DNA from: Armatimonadota bacterium
Lineage (GTDB): Bacteria; Armatimonadota; Fimbriimonadia; Fimbriimonadales; Fimbriimonadaceae
Direction: 5' to 3'
DNA: 64,000 nucleotides
NCBI GenBank assembly: GCA_016223145.1
Contig: JACRPN010000008.1
Span: 119,179-183,178, forward strand
Shown here: positions 24,871 to 33,502 of the stretch, one piece after another
Numbering within the stretch: position 1 is the first letter of the stretch
How the letters are laid out: each line of letters begins with the position of its first letter
Notes under the pieces: model-generated
The model's input: the letters and a program-made list of their open reading frames with translations, nothing else
What the model was told of the DNA's origin: nothing
Databases searched by the model: none
Made by a program: the position numbers and the translations under genes

Positions 24871-25366
24871 GTTCACCTAATGGTTCGCCCTTCCCTGATC
24901 GTCTGATGGGCTGGACGGTGTGCATTTGCTTTGACGAACCGGGGCCCCATTTGGATCATTAGGTCCTAAAGAGGCCCGCTGATACAGCCCGACTGCTCGG
25001 GTTCCGTGCCGGCGTTGACAGTTCAGGGGCTCCACTCGGGATGAATGAAATCGGGTAGCCGCCGGTTCCGTGCCGGCGTTGGCAGTCTAGGAGCTTCACT
25101 CGGGATGAATGAATTCGGGTAGCCGCCGGTTCCGTGCCGGCGTTGACAGTTCAGGGGCTCCACGCCAGGTCCGCAGATTTTCCGCAAAGAGCGCAGAGGG
25201 GTGCTCATGGGCTCTGTGGACGTTCGCGTTAGGAGAGCTCCCAGGCGTCCTCAGGATCTGCTCTGCGTCCTCTGCGAGAGAGTCTCAAGACCGGAGTCCA
25301 CGCAATGCCGCGATAAGAACGCCATAAGGACCGGCGCTGAGAGACCTAGACCTGCAATGAAACGGG
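24871..25366. other. noncoding gap with tandem family B array and GCGTCCTC-type text
   Basis: No gene is supported. The gap holds the 64-base tandem array (25000-25162). It then has GCGTCCTC/CTCTGCG-type words and GCAAAGAGCGCAGAGG (25163-25295), which resemble the intergenic text at 50770-51010. Confidence 0.65.
25000..25162 (-). repeat. tandem array of a 64-base unit carrying family B palindrome
   Basis: GGTTCCGTGCCGGCGTTG begins at 25000, 25064 and 25128, giving an exact 64-base period and about 2.5 copies. Each complete unit contains the palindrome CGCCGGTTCCGTGCCGGCG and a GAATGAA-rich spacer. The copies differ at a few positions. Confidence 0.9.
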
Positions 25367-27316
25367 TCATTTCGGCCCGCGCAACAACCGCAGGCCATTG
25401 AGGATGACCAGGACCGTCGATCCCTCATGCCCGACCACCGCCAAGGGCAGCATCAGGTTGTTGTGGCCGCCCGAAAGCTTTGCAAAGGCAAAGGTCCCAA
25501 TGGCCAGGGTCAGGATCATCGCGGTCGAGAAGATCAGGTGTGCCTTGATGATGCCGCCGGTCATTCGGCCAAGCTTGACCAGCGATGGCAGTGACTCCAG
25601 CCGGTCGTGCATCAGCACGATGTCGGCGGCATTGAGCGCGACGTCGCTGCCCAGGCCCCCCATCGCGACGCCCACATGGCTGGCCGCGAGCACCGGAGCG
25701 TCGTTGACCCCGTCGCCGACCATCATCACCCGTCGGCCCTCCGCCATCATCTTCTCAACGATCTCGGCCTTCTCTTGGGGCATCAGCCCCGCATGAACGG
25801 CGTCCAGCGGCAAATCCGCGGCGACCGCGTCGGCAGTGTGCTGGGTGTCGCCGGTCACCATCGCCAGATGCTTGACGCCAAGGCTCCGCAGTTCCTGGAG
25901 CACCGCCTTGGCGGCCGGCCTGGGCTCGTCACGAAGCCCGAGTGCGGCGAGATTTCCGTCGTGTTCGAGCACAACGACGGTCAGGCCCATCTCATGCAGT
26001 TCCTCGATGTGAGGAATGAACTCCTTTGAGAGCCCGCCAGGCTGCGATTCGAAGAACCGGCGCTGGCCGATCTTGACCTTGTGCCCCTCGACTGTCGCCG
26101 TGACGCCAAGGCCAGGGTGAGCCGTTTGTTCGCTGGCCTCAGGGACCTCGATACCCGCCTCGCGCGCGGCATGAACGATGGCTTCGGCGACCGGGTGCGT
26201 GCTGTATTGCTCCGCAGAAGCTGCCACGCGAAGGGAGAACAGGGCTTGATCCGAGAAGCCGCCCTTGCCATGCCAGCACGCCTCCTCTTCCTTGCAGGCG
26301 CCGCCCCCACCCACCGTCGTGGCCGTCGGAGCGCATACGCAAATCTCGACCAGTTTGGGCCTTCCCAGGGTCAGAGTCCCGGTCTTGTCGATGGCGATGG
26401 CGTCGACCCGGGCCACTTCCTCGATGAACGCTCCGCCGCGTATCAAGAGCCCGTGCCGTGCGGCCCAAGCTAGGGCGCTGAGCGTACTCGCCGGCGTCGA
26501 GATGACCAGTGCGCAGGGGCTGAGCGCCACCAGGAGCGTGAGCGCCGCGTAGAGCGCATCGGATTGGGCCTGCCCAAGCCAGACGCGAACCAAGTATGAG
26601 AGAACAAAGGCGCCGATGACGAAGAACGTGTACCTCTGGCCGAACCAGTGGCTGATCCGCTCGCCGCTGGCCTTATGCTCCTGGGCCTCTTGCACCAGGT
26701 CCACGATCTTCTCTAGGGTGGTGTCCCCAAGAGCCGCCGTAACCGTGACGGTGATGATCCCGTCGAGGTTCTGAGTGCCCGCGAGAACGCGATCCCCGAC
26801 GCTCCGGCTGACCGGTTCTGATTCCCCGGTCATAGCAGACTGGTTTACCGACGTAACGCCAGAAACAACCTCGCCGTCCACGGGGATCTGCTCGAACGCA
26901 GGCACTCGAACCACGTCCCCAACCTGGAGGTCTTTGACCGCGACGACTTCCTCACCGTCCGCACCCAAACGAATGGCGGAGTCTGGGCGAAGTTTGACCA
27001 GGCCCTCGATCGCCGACTTTGTGCGCGCCATCGCATAGGATTCAAGGGTGCTGGACAGGCTGAAGAGGAAGAGCAGGACGGCCGCTTCGATGACGTGCCC
27101 TACAGCCACAGAACCGATGGCGGCGAACACCATCAGGAAGTTCACGTCGATACTTCGGTCCTTCACCGACCCATAAGCTGCTTTGAGCGCGAAATAGGAG
27201 CCAAACGCCGCGCTGAGGTAAGGGAGGATGGAGTCCGGAAGGAAGATGGACGCCACCAGCGTCAGGCCGCAGAGGGAAGTCAACACGCTCTGCAGGTTCT
27301 TCAGCCAGCCCATCAT
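25367..27316 (-). CDS. heavy-metal-translocating P-type ATPase (P1B, Zn/Cd/Pb-like)
   Basis: The 649-residue pump has the P1B signatures: SPC in the transport helix (LLVALSPCALVIST), phosphorylation site DKTGTLTLG, actuator TGES, nucleotide-site HP in QYSTHPVAEAI, and the MVGDGVNDAPVLA hinge. SPC with no CPC suggests a P1B-4-like or related metal specificity (Co, Zn, Cd or Fe); exact cargo is uncertain. There is no N-terminal HMA domain or His-rich tail. Instead a Cys/His-rich insertion (ICVCAP, GGGGACKEEEACWHG) follows the phosphorylation site. It exports metal across the inner membrane. It is divergent from divIVA. Confidence 0.92.
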   Translation of the reverse strand: MMGWLKNLQSVLTSLCGLTLVASIFLPDSILPYLSAAFGSYFALKAAYGSVKDRSIDVNFLMVFAAIGSVAVGHVIEAAVLLFLFSLSSTLESYAMARTKSAIEGLVKLRPDSAIRLGADGEEVVAVKDLQVGDVVRVPAFEQIPVDGEVVSGVTSVNQSAMTGESEPVSRSVGDRVLAGTQNLDGIITVTVTAALGDTTLEKIVDLVQEAQEHKASGERISHWFGQRYTFFVIGAFVLSYLVRVWLGQAQSDALYAALTLLVALSPCALVISTPASTLSALAWAARHGLLIRGGAFIEEVARVDAIAIDKTGTLTLGRPKLVEICVCAPTATTVGGGGACKEEEACWHGKGGFSDQALFSLRVAASAEQYSTHPVAEAIVHAAREAGIEVPEASEQTAHPGLGVTATVEGHKVKIGQRRFFESQPGGLSKEFIPHIEELHEMGLTVVVLEHDGNLAALGLRDEPRPAAKAVLQELRSLGVKHLAMVTGDTQHTADAVAADLPLDAVHAGLMPQEKAEIVEKMMAEGRRVMMVGDGVNDAPVLAASHVGVAMGGLGSDVALNAADIVLMHDRLESLPSLVKLGRMTGGIIKAHLIFSTAMILTLAIGTFAFAKLSGGHNNLMLPLAVVGHEGSTVLVILNGLRLLRGPK

Positions 27317-27432
27317 CCAGAAGGTGGCACAAAGTTGTCGGGTCGGTCAAGTTGGGGTGGGGTTCCATCTTTGGAGCACCGCCGCTTCTCTCGCATAATG
27401 ACCTTGGGGCAAGAACCCCCTGAGGACGAGCG

Positions 27433-28026
27433 ATGGAGAGAATGAACCCGGAAGAACTGAATTCAGGTTCGTTTCCGCGCGCCTTCAGGGGATACGATCG
27501 CGCTTCCGTAGACGCGCTTCTGGCCCGCGCTTCCGCCGAGTATTCGGTGCTAGTACGGGATTTAGCCCAGCTAAACGACCGGGTTTTGGAGCTTGAGGCC
27601 GGCCTCGCCGCCTACCGAGCAAGGGAGGAGAGCATCTCGGCGGCCATCGTCAGCGCCCAGCAGACCGCAGAGTCCATTCACGAGCAAGCCAAGCGTCAAG
27701 CTCAGGCGATCTTGGAGGACGCACGAAAGAGGGCCGAAGAACAGGAAGCTCGCCTGCAGAAGCGCTTGAACGAGCTTCGCTGGGAATACGAGAAGCTCTC
27801 CATCCAGCAGCGGAACTGCGTCGAGAGCTTCCGGTCGCTTCTCGAAGACCACTTGGAATCTCTGGCCGGCGACCCGCGGGCGAAGCCTCCTCCACAGCCG
27901 ACGAACGGCGCCGCCGCGCTATTGGCAAAGGCCCCCGAGCCGGACCTGCCAACCGAAGCGGTGAAGCCCGAGCCAGACGCGGTCCCCGAGGTCGGGCTCG
28001 CCCCGGAAGGGGAGCCGGCAGAATAG
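27433..28026 (+). CDS. DivIVA-domain coiled-coil protein
   Basis: ATG 27433 has GAGGA six bases upstream. The 197-residue protein begins with the DivIVA lipid-binding motif (SFPRAFRGYDRASVDALLAR) and continues as a coiled coil to about residue 145 (RAREESISAAIVSAQQTAES, ARKRAEEQEARLQKRLNEL). It ends in a Pro/Glu-rich tail. DivIVA proteins gather at curved membrane and organise septum or pole growth. DUF167 follows two bases after its stop, a pairing seen in division-linked clusters of other bacteria. The symbol is left empty because DivIVA and its shorter paralogues cannot be separated here. Confidence 0.85.
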   Translation: MERMNPEELNSGSFPRAFRGYDRASVDALLARASAEYSVLVRDLAQLNDRVLELEAGLAAYRAREESISAAIVSAQQTAESIHEQAKRQAQAILEDARKRAEEQEARLQKRLNELRWEYEKLSIQQRNCVESFRSLLEDHLESLAGDPRAKPPPQPTNGAAALLAKAPEPDLPTEAVKPEPDAVPEVGLAPEGEPAE

Positions 28027-28027
28027 A

Positions 28028-28309
28028 ATGGCCAAGTCCGAACCTAACGAGGCGTCGCTCAACGTGAAGGTGGCCCCTCGTGCCTCCAGAACCCAAGTGT
28101 CCCTTCAGCCCGATGGTTCTGTCAAAGTGTGGGTCACCGCGCCGCCTGCCGACGGGCAAGCCAACGAAGCCGTCATCGAGGCTCTTTCAAGAGCGCTTTC
28201 GACGGCAAAATCGAACCTGGAGATCACGCGCGGGCATTCAGGCAGGGACAAAATCGTGAAGGTCTTGGGGTTGTCCGCCGCAGAGGTCCAGCGGCGGCTC
28301 TCGGACTAG
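28028..28309 (+). CDS. DUF167 (YggU-like) family protein
   Basis: The 93-residue protein is the normal size for DUF167 and matches its core: LNVKVAPRASRTQVS, then VWVTAPPADGQANEAVIEAL, then ITRGHSGRDKIVKV. Structures of the family are small alpha/beta folds; the function is not settled. It starts two bases after the DivIVA-domain gene ends, so the two are almost certainly co-transcribed. The next gene begins 25 bases later. Confidence 0.92.
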   Translation: MAKSEPNEASLNVKVAPRASRTQVSLQPDGSVKVWVTAPPADGQANEAVIEALSRALSTAKSNLEITRGHSGRDKIVKVLGLSAAEVQRRLSD

Positions 28310-28333
28310 GGTCAAAGGTACACTTCGCCCCAC

Positions 28334-30199
28334 ATGAAGGTTGCCGTACTCCCGTTCAACGCTGCCGAAGGCGCGCGTCCCGCGCTTGGCCGGCAGTTTG
28401 TCAATTTTGCCTGCGACACCATCCGTACGGCCACCGGGACCGAGGAAATCCACCCCGTCAGCTTTCTCACGCAGATCGAGGGTGAGGACGGCGCGCGAGC
28501 GGCCTATGTGAACATCGCCGACACGCTCCTGGAGGGCGATTGGCTGAAGCAGATGTTCGATCAGTCGGACGTCTCGCGCATCGTGGACGGGATGATCTCC
28601 ACCAGGGACGCGGGCTACGAGCTTCGCCTGAGGGTCCACGATCGGGGCGTCGATGAGCCTAGAAGTGACCGCACCGTGCCGTTCGAAGCCTCCGGGGTCT
28701 TCGACGTTCTGCGCGACGTGCTGAACACCATCGCCGGCGCAGCCGAAATCGAGCTTCCCGCCGAGCTGAAGACCGACCTCGACTTCGGCACCGACAGCGG
28801 CGACGTGTTTCTCAAGTTCCTTGAGGGCTACGACGCTTTGCTCTACATCCAGCAGACTCAAGGGCGCGTGGCCAGGGAGTTCGATCCGCAGCCTGCGATC
28901 GACTTGCTTCTCGAAGCCTCCCAAGCCGATCCCGACTTCCTGGGCTCCTATGAGGCGCTCATCCAGCTCTGCCGCCTGTGCGCACAGCATCGGATGGGCA
29001 AGTTCGAGCTGATCGAGGAGTCTCTGAAGAAGGCGGTCGCGCTCGCGAGCGACGATTTTCGGGCTCACTTCGCGCTCGGCGAGGTCTACCAGTCCGTCAA
29101 CGATGCGAACCGCGCCGCCGATGCCTATGAGAAAGCTGTCCAGCTTTCGCCCGAGGAGCCCGCGCTTTACACTCGGCTCGGCATGGCGCAGATGGCGCTG
29201 AACATGCCCGTCAACGCCGAGCGCAACTTCCGCAAGGCCGTTGAGATGGAGGGCGAGGACAAACCGACGCTTGATTATCTGGCGATGGTGCTCGCCCAAA
29301 CCAACCGCGCCCACGATATCCCCAACCTCTGGAAGGAGCAGCTTGAGCGAAGGCCGGAGGACGCGCAATCCCACGCCAAATATGCGATGAGCCTGATGCA
29401 GGCCGGACGCAAGGAGGATGGCGAGAAAGCGTTCGAGGAGGCACTGACGAGGGCCTCGGACCCGACGTTGGTCAAGCGCTACTATGCACCGCACCTCGTC
29501 GAAAAGGGCGACCTGGACCGGGCGATGGACTTCTATGAGGACTGTTTGGACGTCGTCGCCACTGATGTGCCGCTGCTGCTGGAATACGCCCAAACCCTCC
29601 AGAAGGCCGGCCGGGATTTCGAGATTCCCAAGGTCTTGCGCGATGCGCTCGCCTGCAATCCGGACCCCGACACCCGCGCGAACATCCTGGCCTGGCTGAT
29701 CGAGATCGAGCAGCCCAAACGGGTCGAGGCCGTGGAGATGGCGCGGAAGAAGATGGATGAGGGCGACTTTGCGGGCGCGCTCGGGCTCATTAAGCCCATG
29801 CGAAACTGGCTGGCGGATTACTGGAAGATGTGGTTCCTGATGTCGGCGGCGTGCAACCGGTTGGCCCTGCAATCCGCCGGATCGGACGATGCCGGTGAGC
29901 ACGCGCGAGAGGCGGAAGAGGCCGCGATGAAGCTACTCGACCTCTTCCCGGGCTTCGAACCAGGGTATGCCGAAGCCTGCACCGCGATGCACTCTCAGTC
30001 GCGGAACGAGGAAGCGTACAACCTGATGCGCTTCGCGGCCCAGAAGCACCCGCAGTCCCCGACGATCTTCGCTCAACTGGCGCTCGCGGCGCACTGGAAT
30101 GGCAACCGGGAGGAAGCGATCGGACTGAAGCGTCAGCTTCGGGAGGCGCTGGGCCCGAACGAAGAGCTCGAGAACGCGTTGGCCGAGATTCCAGATTGA
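28334..30199 (+). CDS. large tetratricopeptide-repeat protein
   Basis: The 621-residue protein has no clear signal peptide. Residues about 1-150 form an N-terminal domain (VAVLPFNAAEGARPALGRQF) that recalls the nucleotide-binding-fold region before TPRs in adenylate-cyclase-like or TolB-type proteins. From about residue 190 to the end there are many 34-residue TPR-like units (AHFALGEVYQSVNDANRAAD, then LYTRLGMAQMALNMPVNAER). TPR arrays hold protein partners, so a scaffold or assembly role is likely; the partner is unknown. It overlaps the following ferredoxin reductase gene by one base (TGATG), indicating translational coupling. Confidence 0.8.
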   Translation: MKVAVLPFNAAEGARPALGRQFVNFACDTIRTATGTEEIHPVSFLTQIEGEDGARAAYVNIADTLLEGDWLKQMFDQSDVSRIVDGMISTRDAGYELRLRVHDRGVDEPRSDRTVPFEASGVFDVLRDVLNTIAGAAEIELPAELKTDLDFGTDSGDVFLKFLEGYDALLYIQQTQGRVAREFDPQPAIDLLLEASQADPDFLGSYEALIQLCRLCAQHRMGKFELIEESLKKAVALASDDFRAHFALGEVYQSVNDANRAADAYEKAVQLSPEEPALYTRLGMAQMALNMPVNAERNFRKAVEMEGEDKPTLDYLAMVLAQTNRAHDIPNLWKEQLERRPEDAQSHAKYAMSLMQAGRKEDGEKAFEEALTRASDPTLVKRYYAPHLVEKGDLDRAMDFYEDCLDVVATDVPLLLEYAQTLQKAGRDFEIPKVLRDALACNPDPDTRANILAWLIEIEQPKRVEAVEMARKKMDEGDFAGALGLIKPMRNWLADYWKMWFLMSAACNRLALQSAGSDDAGEHAREAEEAAMKLLDLFPGFEPGYAEACTAMHSQSRNEEAYNLMRFAAQKHPQSPTIFAQLALAAHWNGNREEAIGLKRQLREALGPNEELENALAEIPD

Positions 30200-31188
30200 T
30201 GGAAACCAAGGATGTCACGATCATCGGCGGAGGCCCAGTCGGGCTCTTCGCCGCCTTCTATGCGGGCATGCGCGGGCTCAGCGTACGCATCGTGGACAGC
30301 CTCCCCGAACTGGGAGGCCAGTTGACGGCGCTGTATCCGGAGAAGTACGTCTTCGATATGCCCGGCTTTCCGAAGGTCCTCGCCAAAGACCTCGCCGCAG
30401 GTATGGCGCAGCAGGGCCGGTCGTTTCATCCGGAAGTCCTGCTCGAAGAAACCGTTCGCAGGCTCTCTGCCAATGAGGACGGCTACATTCTGACGACGGC
30501 TTCTGGCCAAGAACTGGGCACGCGTACGCTCATCATCGCGGCTGGCGCAGGCGCCTTCACCCCTACCAAGGTCGGCGTGGACCGTGAGGAGCACTTCGAG
30601 GGCCGTGGGCTGACTTATGGGGTGCGCGACAAAGCCTCACTCGAAGGCAAAGTCGTGGCCATCGTCGGCGGAGGCGATAGCGCGTTCGACTGGTGCCTCA
30701 ATCTCCTCGGGCACGCCAAGTCGATTACCCTGGTCCACCGGCGCGACGTGTTCCGCGCGCTGGAGGACAGCGTCGAAAAGGTCCAGGCTTCCGATGTGGC
30801 GATGAAGCTCTGGAGCGTGATCACGGAGCTTCACGGCGAAGACCGCCTGGAGGCGGTGACAGTTCAAAACAAGCAGTCCGGTGAAACTGAAAGACTGCCC
30901 CTCGATGCCCTCGTGGTCACCATCGGATTCAAGTCCTCGCTCGGACCCATCTTGGACTGGGGCCTGGAGCTTGAGAAGCAGCAGATCAAGGTGAGCCCCA
31001 TCACGAAGGAGACCAACTTGCCGGGGGTGTTCGCGGTAGGGGATGTCTGCACCTATGAAGGCAAGCTGAAGCTGATTGCGACGGGTGTCGGCGAGGCGGT
31101 TTCGGCGGTCTGCCACGCCAAGCAGAGGCTCGATCCCTCCGCCAAGCTCTTTCCGGGCCATAGCTCAGATATGGAGCTTGGGCTGTAG
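30199..31188 (+). CDS. ferredoxin/flavodoxin--NADP+ reductase, thioredoxin-reductase-like type
   Basis: ATG 30199 overlaps the preceding stop by one base; a TTG three bases earlier is the less likely alternative. The 329-residue flavoprotein has an FAD motif (IIGGGPVGLFAAFYAGMRGL), LGGQL and PEKYVFDMPGFP near the flavin, and the NADPH motif VAIVGGGDSAFDWCL. The C-terminal motif is LPGVFAVGDVCTYEGKLKLI. No CxxC redox pair follows the NADPH motif (SAFDW instead), separating it from thioredoxin reductase and fitting the YumC-type FNR. It moves electrons between NADPH and ferredoxin or flavodoxin in the cytoplasm. Confidence 0.9.
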   Translation: METKDVTIIGGGPVGLFAAFYAGMRGLSVRIVDSLPELGGQLTALYPEKYVFDMPGFPKVLAKDLAAGMAQQGRSFHPEVLLEETVRRLSANEDGYILTTASGQELGTRTLIIAAGAGAFTPTKVGVDREEHFEGRGLTYGVRDKASLEGKVVAIVGGGDSAFDWCLNLLGHAKSITLVHRRDVFRALEDSVEKVQASDVAMKLWSVITELHGEDRLEAVTVQNKQSGETERLPLDALVVTIGFKSSLGPILDWGLELEKQQIKVSPITKETNLPGVFAVGDVCTYEGKLKLIATGVGEAVSAVCHAKQRLDPSAKLFPGHSSDMELGL

Positions 31189-31373
31189 CTTGGATGGGGA
31201 GTGAGGGGATGAAGAGAGGAGGGGACGAGCCAAGGGTTTTTGACCCAGGAATAGCCAGTAGCCGGTGTATTCGCTCCTCATCCCTTCATCCCATTATCGC
31301 CTCACGAGGGCAAGTCCCAAACATGTCGCAACCCAGACCTGTCTGGGGCCGTAATTCCCCTCCGGGCTCCGCA

Positions 31374-31382
31374 TGATATAAT
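31374..31382 (+). promoter_or_regulatory. extended -10 promoter of the PspA-family gene
   Basis: TGATATAAT combines a TGn extension (31374-31376) with a perfect TATAAT (31377-31382). The -35 region (31354-31359) is poor, as is usual with an extended -10. A short ATGCCG/CGGCAT hairpin lies at the likely transcript start. The gene starts 44 bases downstream. Confidence 0.65.
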
Positions 31383-31425
31383 GCCGACGGCATTGCGGTA
31401 GCCGTTTCGCATCCAGGTGTAACGA

Positions 31426-32253
31426 ATGAAAAGATTCTGGCGCTGGCTCACGGGCCTCTTCCACAAGACGATGGATCGGTTGGAGGACCCGGACATCATG
31501 CTCGATCAGGCGAAGCGTGAGATGCAAGAGGGCCTCATCGCCAACCGTGAACGGGCCGTCCAGGCCATCGCCCAAAAGAACAAGCTGCAATACGAACTGG
31601 ACATGGCGCAGAAGCGCTCGGTCGAGCTTGAAAAGAAGGCCATCATGGCCCTGCAACAGGGCAACCGAGACCTCGCCCGCCAGTTTGTGCGTGAAAAGGC
31701 CGGCAACGATTCGGTTCTTGGCAACCTGCAAACCTCCTATGACCAGGCCTGTCAGGCCGTGGAGGCCGTCAAGGTGGCAGTCAAGCGGCAAGAGGAAGAG
31801 GTTCGTCGCAAGACCGCCGAGGCCCTGGCACTCAAGGCCCAATGGAAGCAGGCTCAGATTCAAAGCTCGATCACCAAAGCGCTGGAAGGCCTGACCTTCG
31901 AGAACCAGTTCGAGACGTTCGGCGCTGCGGCCGAGAAGATTCGCGATGCCCAAGCCGAGGCTGCCGCGCGGCAAGAGATGTTCGGTTCCAGCCTTCAGGG
32001 CAAGATCATGGCGATGGAAGACCAAGCCATGGACTACGAGGCCGAAGAGCAATTGCAGGCGCTGGAAGCCAAGGTGGCTGCCAAGAACCAGCCGGCGGCC
32101 CAGGCACAGGAGCAGGTCGCAGAACAAACGGTTTCCGTGGGAGAGGGTGGCGCGCCCCCTGTGGATGGCGCTCCGGCCGCGCCCGAAGTGGCCGAGTCGG
32201 ACCTCGACAGGCAGCTCCAGGAGCTTGAGAAGCGCATGAAGCCGGGCGGCTGA
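31426..32253 (+). CDS. PspA/IM30 (Vipp1) family membrane-stress protein
   Basis: The 275-residue protein has the PspA plan: an amphipathic N-terminal helix (KRFWRWLTGLFHKTMDRLED), DPDIMLDQAKREMQEGLIAN, and coiled-coil helices to about residue 215. PspA/IM30 proteins form rods and rings that remodel or patch the inner membrane. After about residue 220 there is a Gln/Ala/Pro-rich linker and a final short helix (DLDRQLQELEKRMKPGG), longer than in E. coli PspA and reminiscent of the extra C-terminal helix of Vipp1. No PspF or PspC homologue is adjacent. It is expressed from its own extended -10 promoter. Confidence 0.92.
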   Translation: MKRFWRWLTGLFHKTMDRLEDPDIMLDQAKREMQEGLIANRERAVQAIAQKNKLQYELDMAQKRSVELEKKAIMALQQGNRDLARQFVREKAGNDSVLGNLQTSYDQACQAVEAVKVAVKRQEEEVRRKTAEALALKAQWKQAQIQSSITKALEGLTFENQFETFGAAAEKIRDAQAEAAARQEMFGSSLQGKIMAMEDQAMDYEAEEQLQALEAKVAAKNQPAAQAQEQVAEQTVSVGEGGAPPVDGAPAAPEVAESDLDRQLQELEKRMKPGG

Positions 32254-32358
32254 GGTGCTCGTCCAGCTGAATTAGGACATATAAGGCTTATAGGACCGAT
32301 AGGTCTTGTAGGGGTGCAAGCCTAACAGGCCTTATTCAACTCCTGTACAATCCACTCC
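32254..32358. repeat. short gap with TATAGG-type repeats
   Basis: Bases 32275-32335 contain recurring ATAAGGCTTATAGGACC/ATAGGTCTTATAGGGG words with mirror-like symmetry and a spacing of 7 to 10 bases. This is AT-richer than the flanks. Nothing coding is seen. Confidence 0.5.
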
Positions 32359-32742
32359 ATGACGATTACAGGAGTGGGTACCGCCATATGTCAGGTGGAG
32401 GACATGGACCGTTCTGTCGCGTTCTATCGCGACCTGCTCGGCTTGAGGGCCGAATATGTGACTCCCTATTGGTCCAGCGTGTTTGCGGGCTCGTTTCGCA
32501 TCGGGCTGCATCCTGCGTTCGAGGGTTCGACTTTGCCGTTTGCGGAGCCGGGCAAAGGCTGGACCGTGGTGCTCTCAGTGGACGACATCGCCGGCTTGCG
32601 GGCGAAGCTCGAAGCTGCTGGAGTTTCGATTCGAGGCGACTACCACGACACGCCCGGCGGAGTGATCCTCAACTTCGTCGATCCAGACGGGCACAACTTG
32701 CAGGCCATGCAGGAAGGGGCGAAGGCCGCGGAGCTGAAGTGA
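32359..32742 (+). CDS. vicinal-oxygen-chelate (glyoxalase/bleomycin-resistance-like) protein
   Basis: The 127-residue single-domain VOC protein matches the fold: VGTAICQVEDMDRSVAFYRD at the start, VVLSVDDIAGLRAKLEAAGV in the middle and ILNFVDPDGHNLQAM at the end. A metal-binding Glu is often found where FVDPDGHNLQAM lies. Such proteins include glyoxalases, epimerases and antibiotic-binding proteins; specificity cannot be inferred from this sequence. It is isolated between repeat-rich gaps. Confidence 0.85.
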   Translation: MTITGVGTAICQVEDMDRSVAFYRDLLGLRAEYVTPYWSSVFAGSFRIGLHPAFEGSTLPFAEPGKGWTVVLSVDDIAGLRAKLEAAGVSIRGDYHDTPGGVILNFVDPDGHNLQAMQEGAKAAELK

Positions 32743-33004
32743 AGGGATGAGGTGGTGAAGAGATGATGGGATGATGGGAATGTCTCCACCCCCAACCCCC
32801 TCCTTCCCGACACGTCGGGACTCGGAAGCATTTACGAACCAAAACGAGGAGGGGGCTCCGGAATCGCGCGTCGCCTCTCACCTTGCGCCTCTCGCCTCAT
32901 CTCCCCTCCCTGTCACCTCATCCCCTCCCCTCATCTTTCAAAATCCCTGGGCCATAGGGATAATCTGGGACTTACCGGCGTTCCATAATAGAAGAAGGCA
33001 TCTC
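32743..33004. repeat. gap with heptad tracts and family D hairpin, copy 3
   Basis: GATGAGG/GATGGGA-type 7-base units (32745-32785) lead into CCACCCCCAACCCCCTCC, a GACACGTCGGGAC loop region and ACGAGGAGGGGGCTCC (32787-32862). Then comes a C/T-rich tract with CCTCTCACC/CCTCATC units (32866-32940). Confidence 0.65.
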
Positions 33005-33391
33005 ATGCTGTCGCTCATTCCTGCCGTTTTGCTGCTGATCTTGCAGGGGCCCGCGGGCCTCGAGCAATCGCGCTTTGACGGCAAGCTCGCCGAAGCGCTG
33101 CGAGTTTGGGCGGCGAAGCACTCCGTGCGCGCGCCTTCGTGTCTGTCCGAGCTTGTTGAGCAAGGCGGCCCAGAACTCGAATCTCTCCTCCAAATCGGGC
33201 AGGAATCGCCCGAATTCTCACGCTTCCTGGCCGAGGTCTTTCAGTTCGTGGCTTGCGAGGCGAGGCCCCTGGACACGCCCGATGCCCCCATCGTTCAGCG
33301 CAGCGCCCCGCCACCTTTCGAGCGTTGCCAAGGCGAGCCCTCACAAGGCTTCCTGAAGTCCGGCCGCACCCGCGACGGCCCCTCGGCTTAG
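33005..33391 (+). CDS. hypothetical small exported protein
   Basis: ATG 33005 follows GAAGAAGG. The 128-residue product starts with a hydrophobic segment (MLSLIPAVLLLILQGPAG) that could be a signal peptide. A polar helical region follows (FDGKLAEALRVWAAKHS, then PEFSRFLAEVFQFVACEARP), with a Pro-rich disordered tail. No family was recognised. It could be a genuine exported protein or chance coding; the signal-like start and the absence of dispersed repeats favour a gene. Confidence 0.4.
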   Translation: MLSLIPAVLLLILQGPAGLEQSRFDGKLAEALRVWAAKHSVRAPSCLSELVEQGGPELESLLQIGQESPEFSRFLAEVFQFVACEARPLDTPDAPIVQRSAPPPFERCQGEPSQGFLKSGRTRDGPSA

Positions 33392-33502
33392 CCCTAAAAA
33401 GGGCTTCAAGGACGTTCACGCGGCGCTTCGTCCGCGCCCAATGCGGCTGGGATGCCGCCCCATCCGGAACCTAGGTTCCAACCCCGATTTCAAGGCATTG
33501 CC

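Noticed and set aside
25000-25162. CRISPR array
   Set aside because: Repeat plus spacer give an exact 64-base period, but the spacer is also repeated, copies number 2.5 and no cas genes exist.
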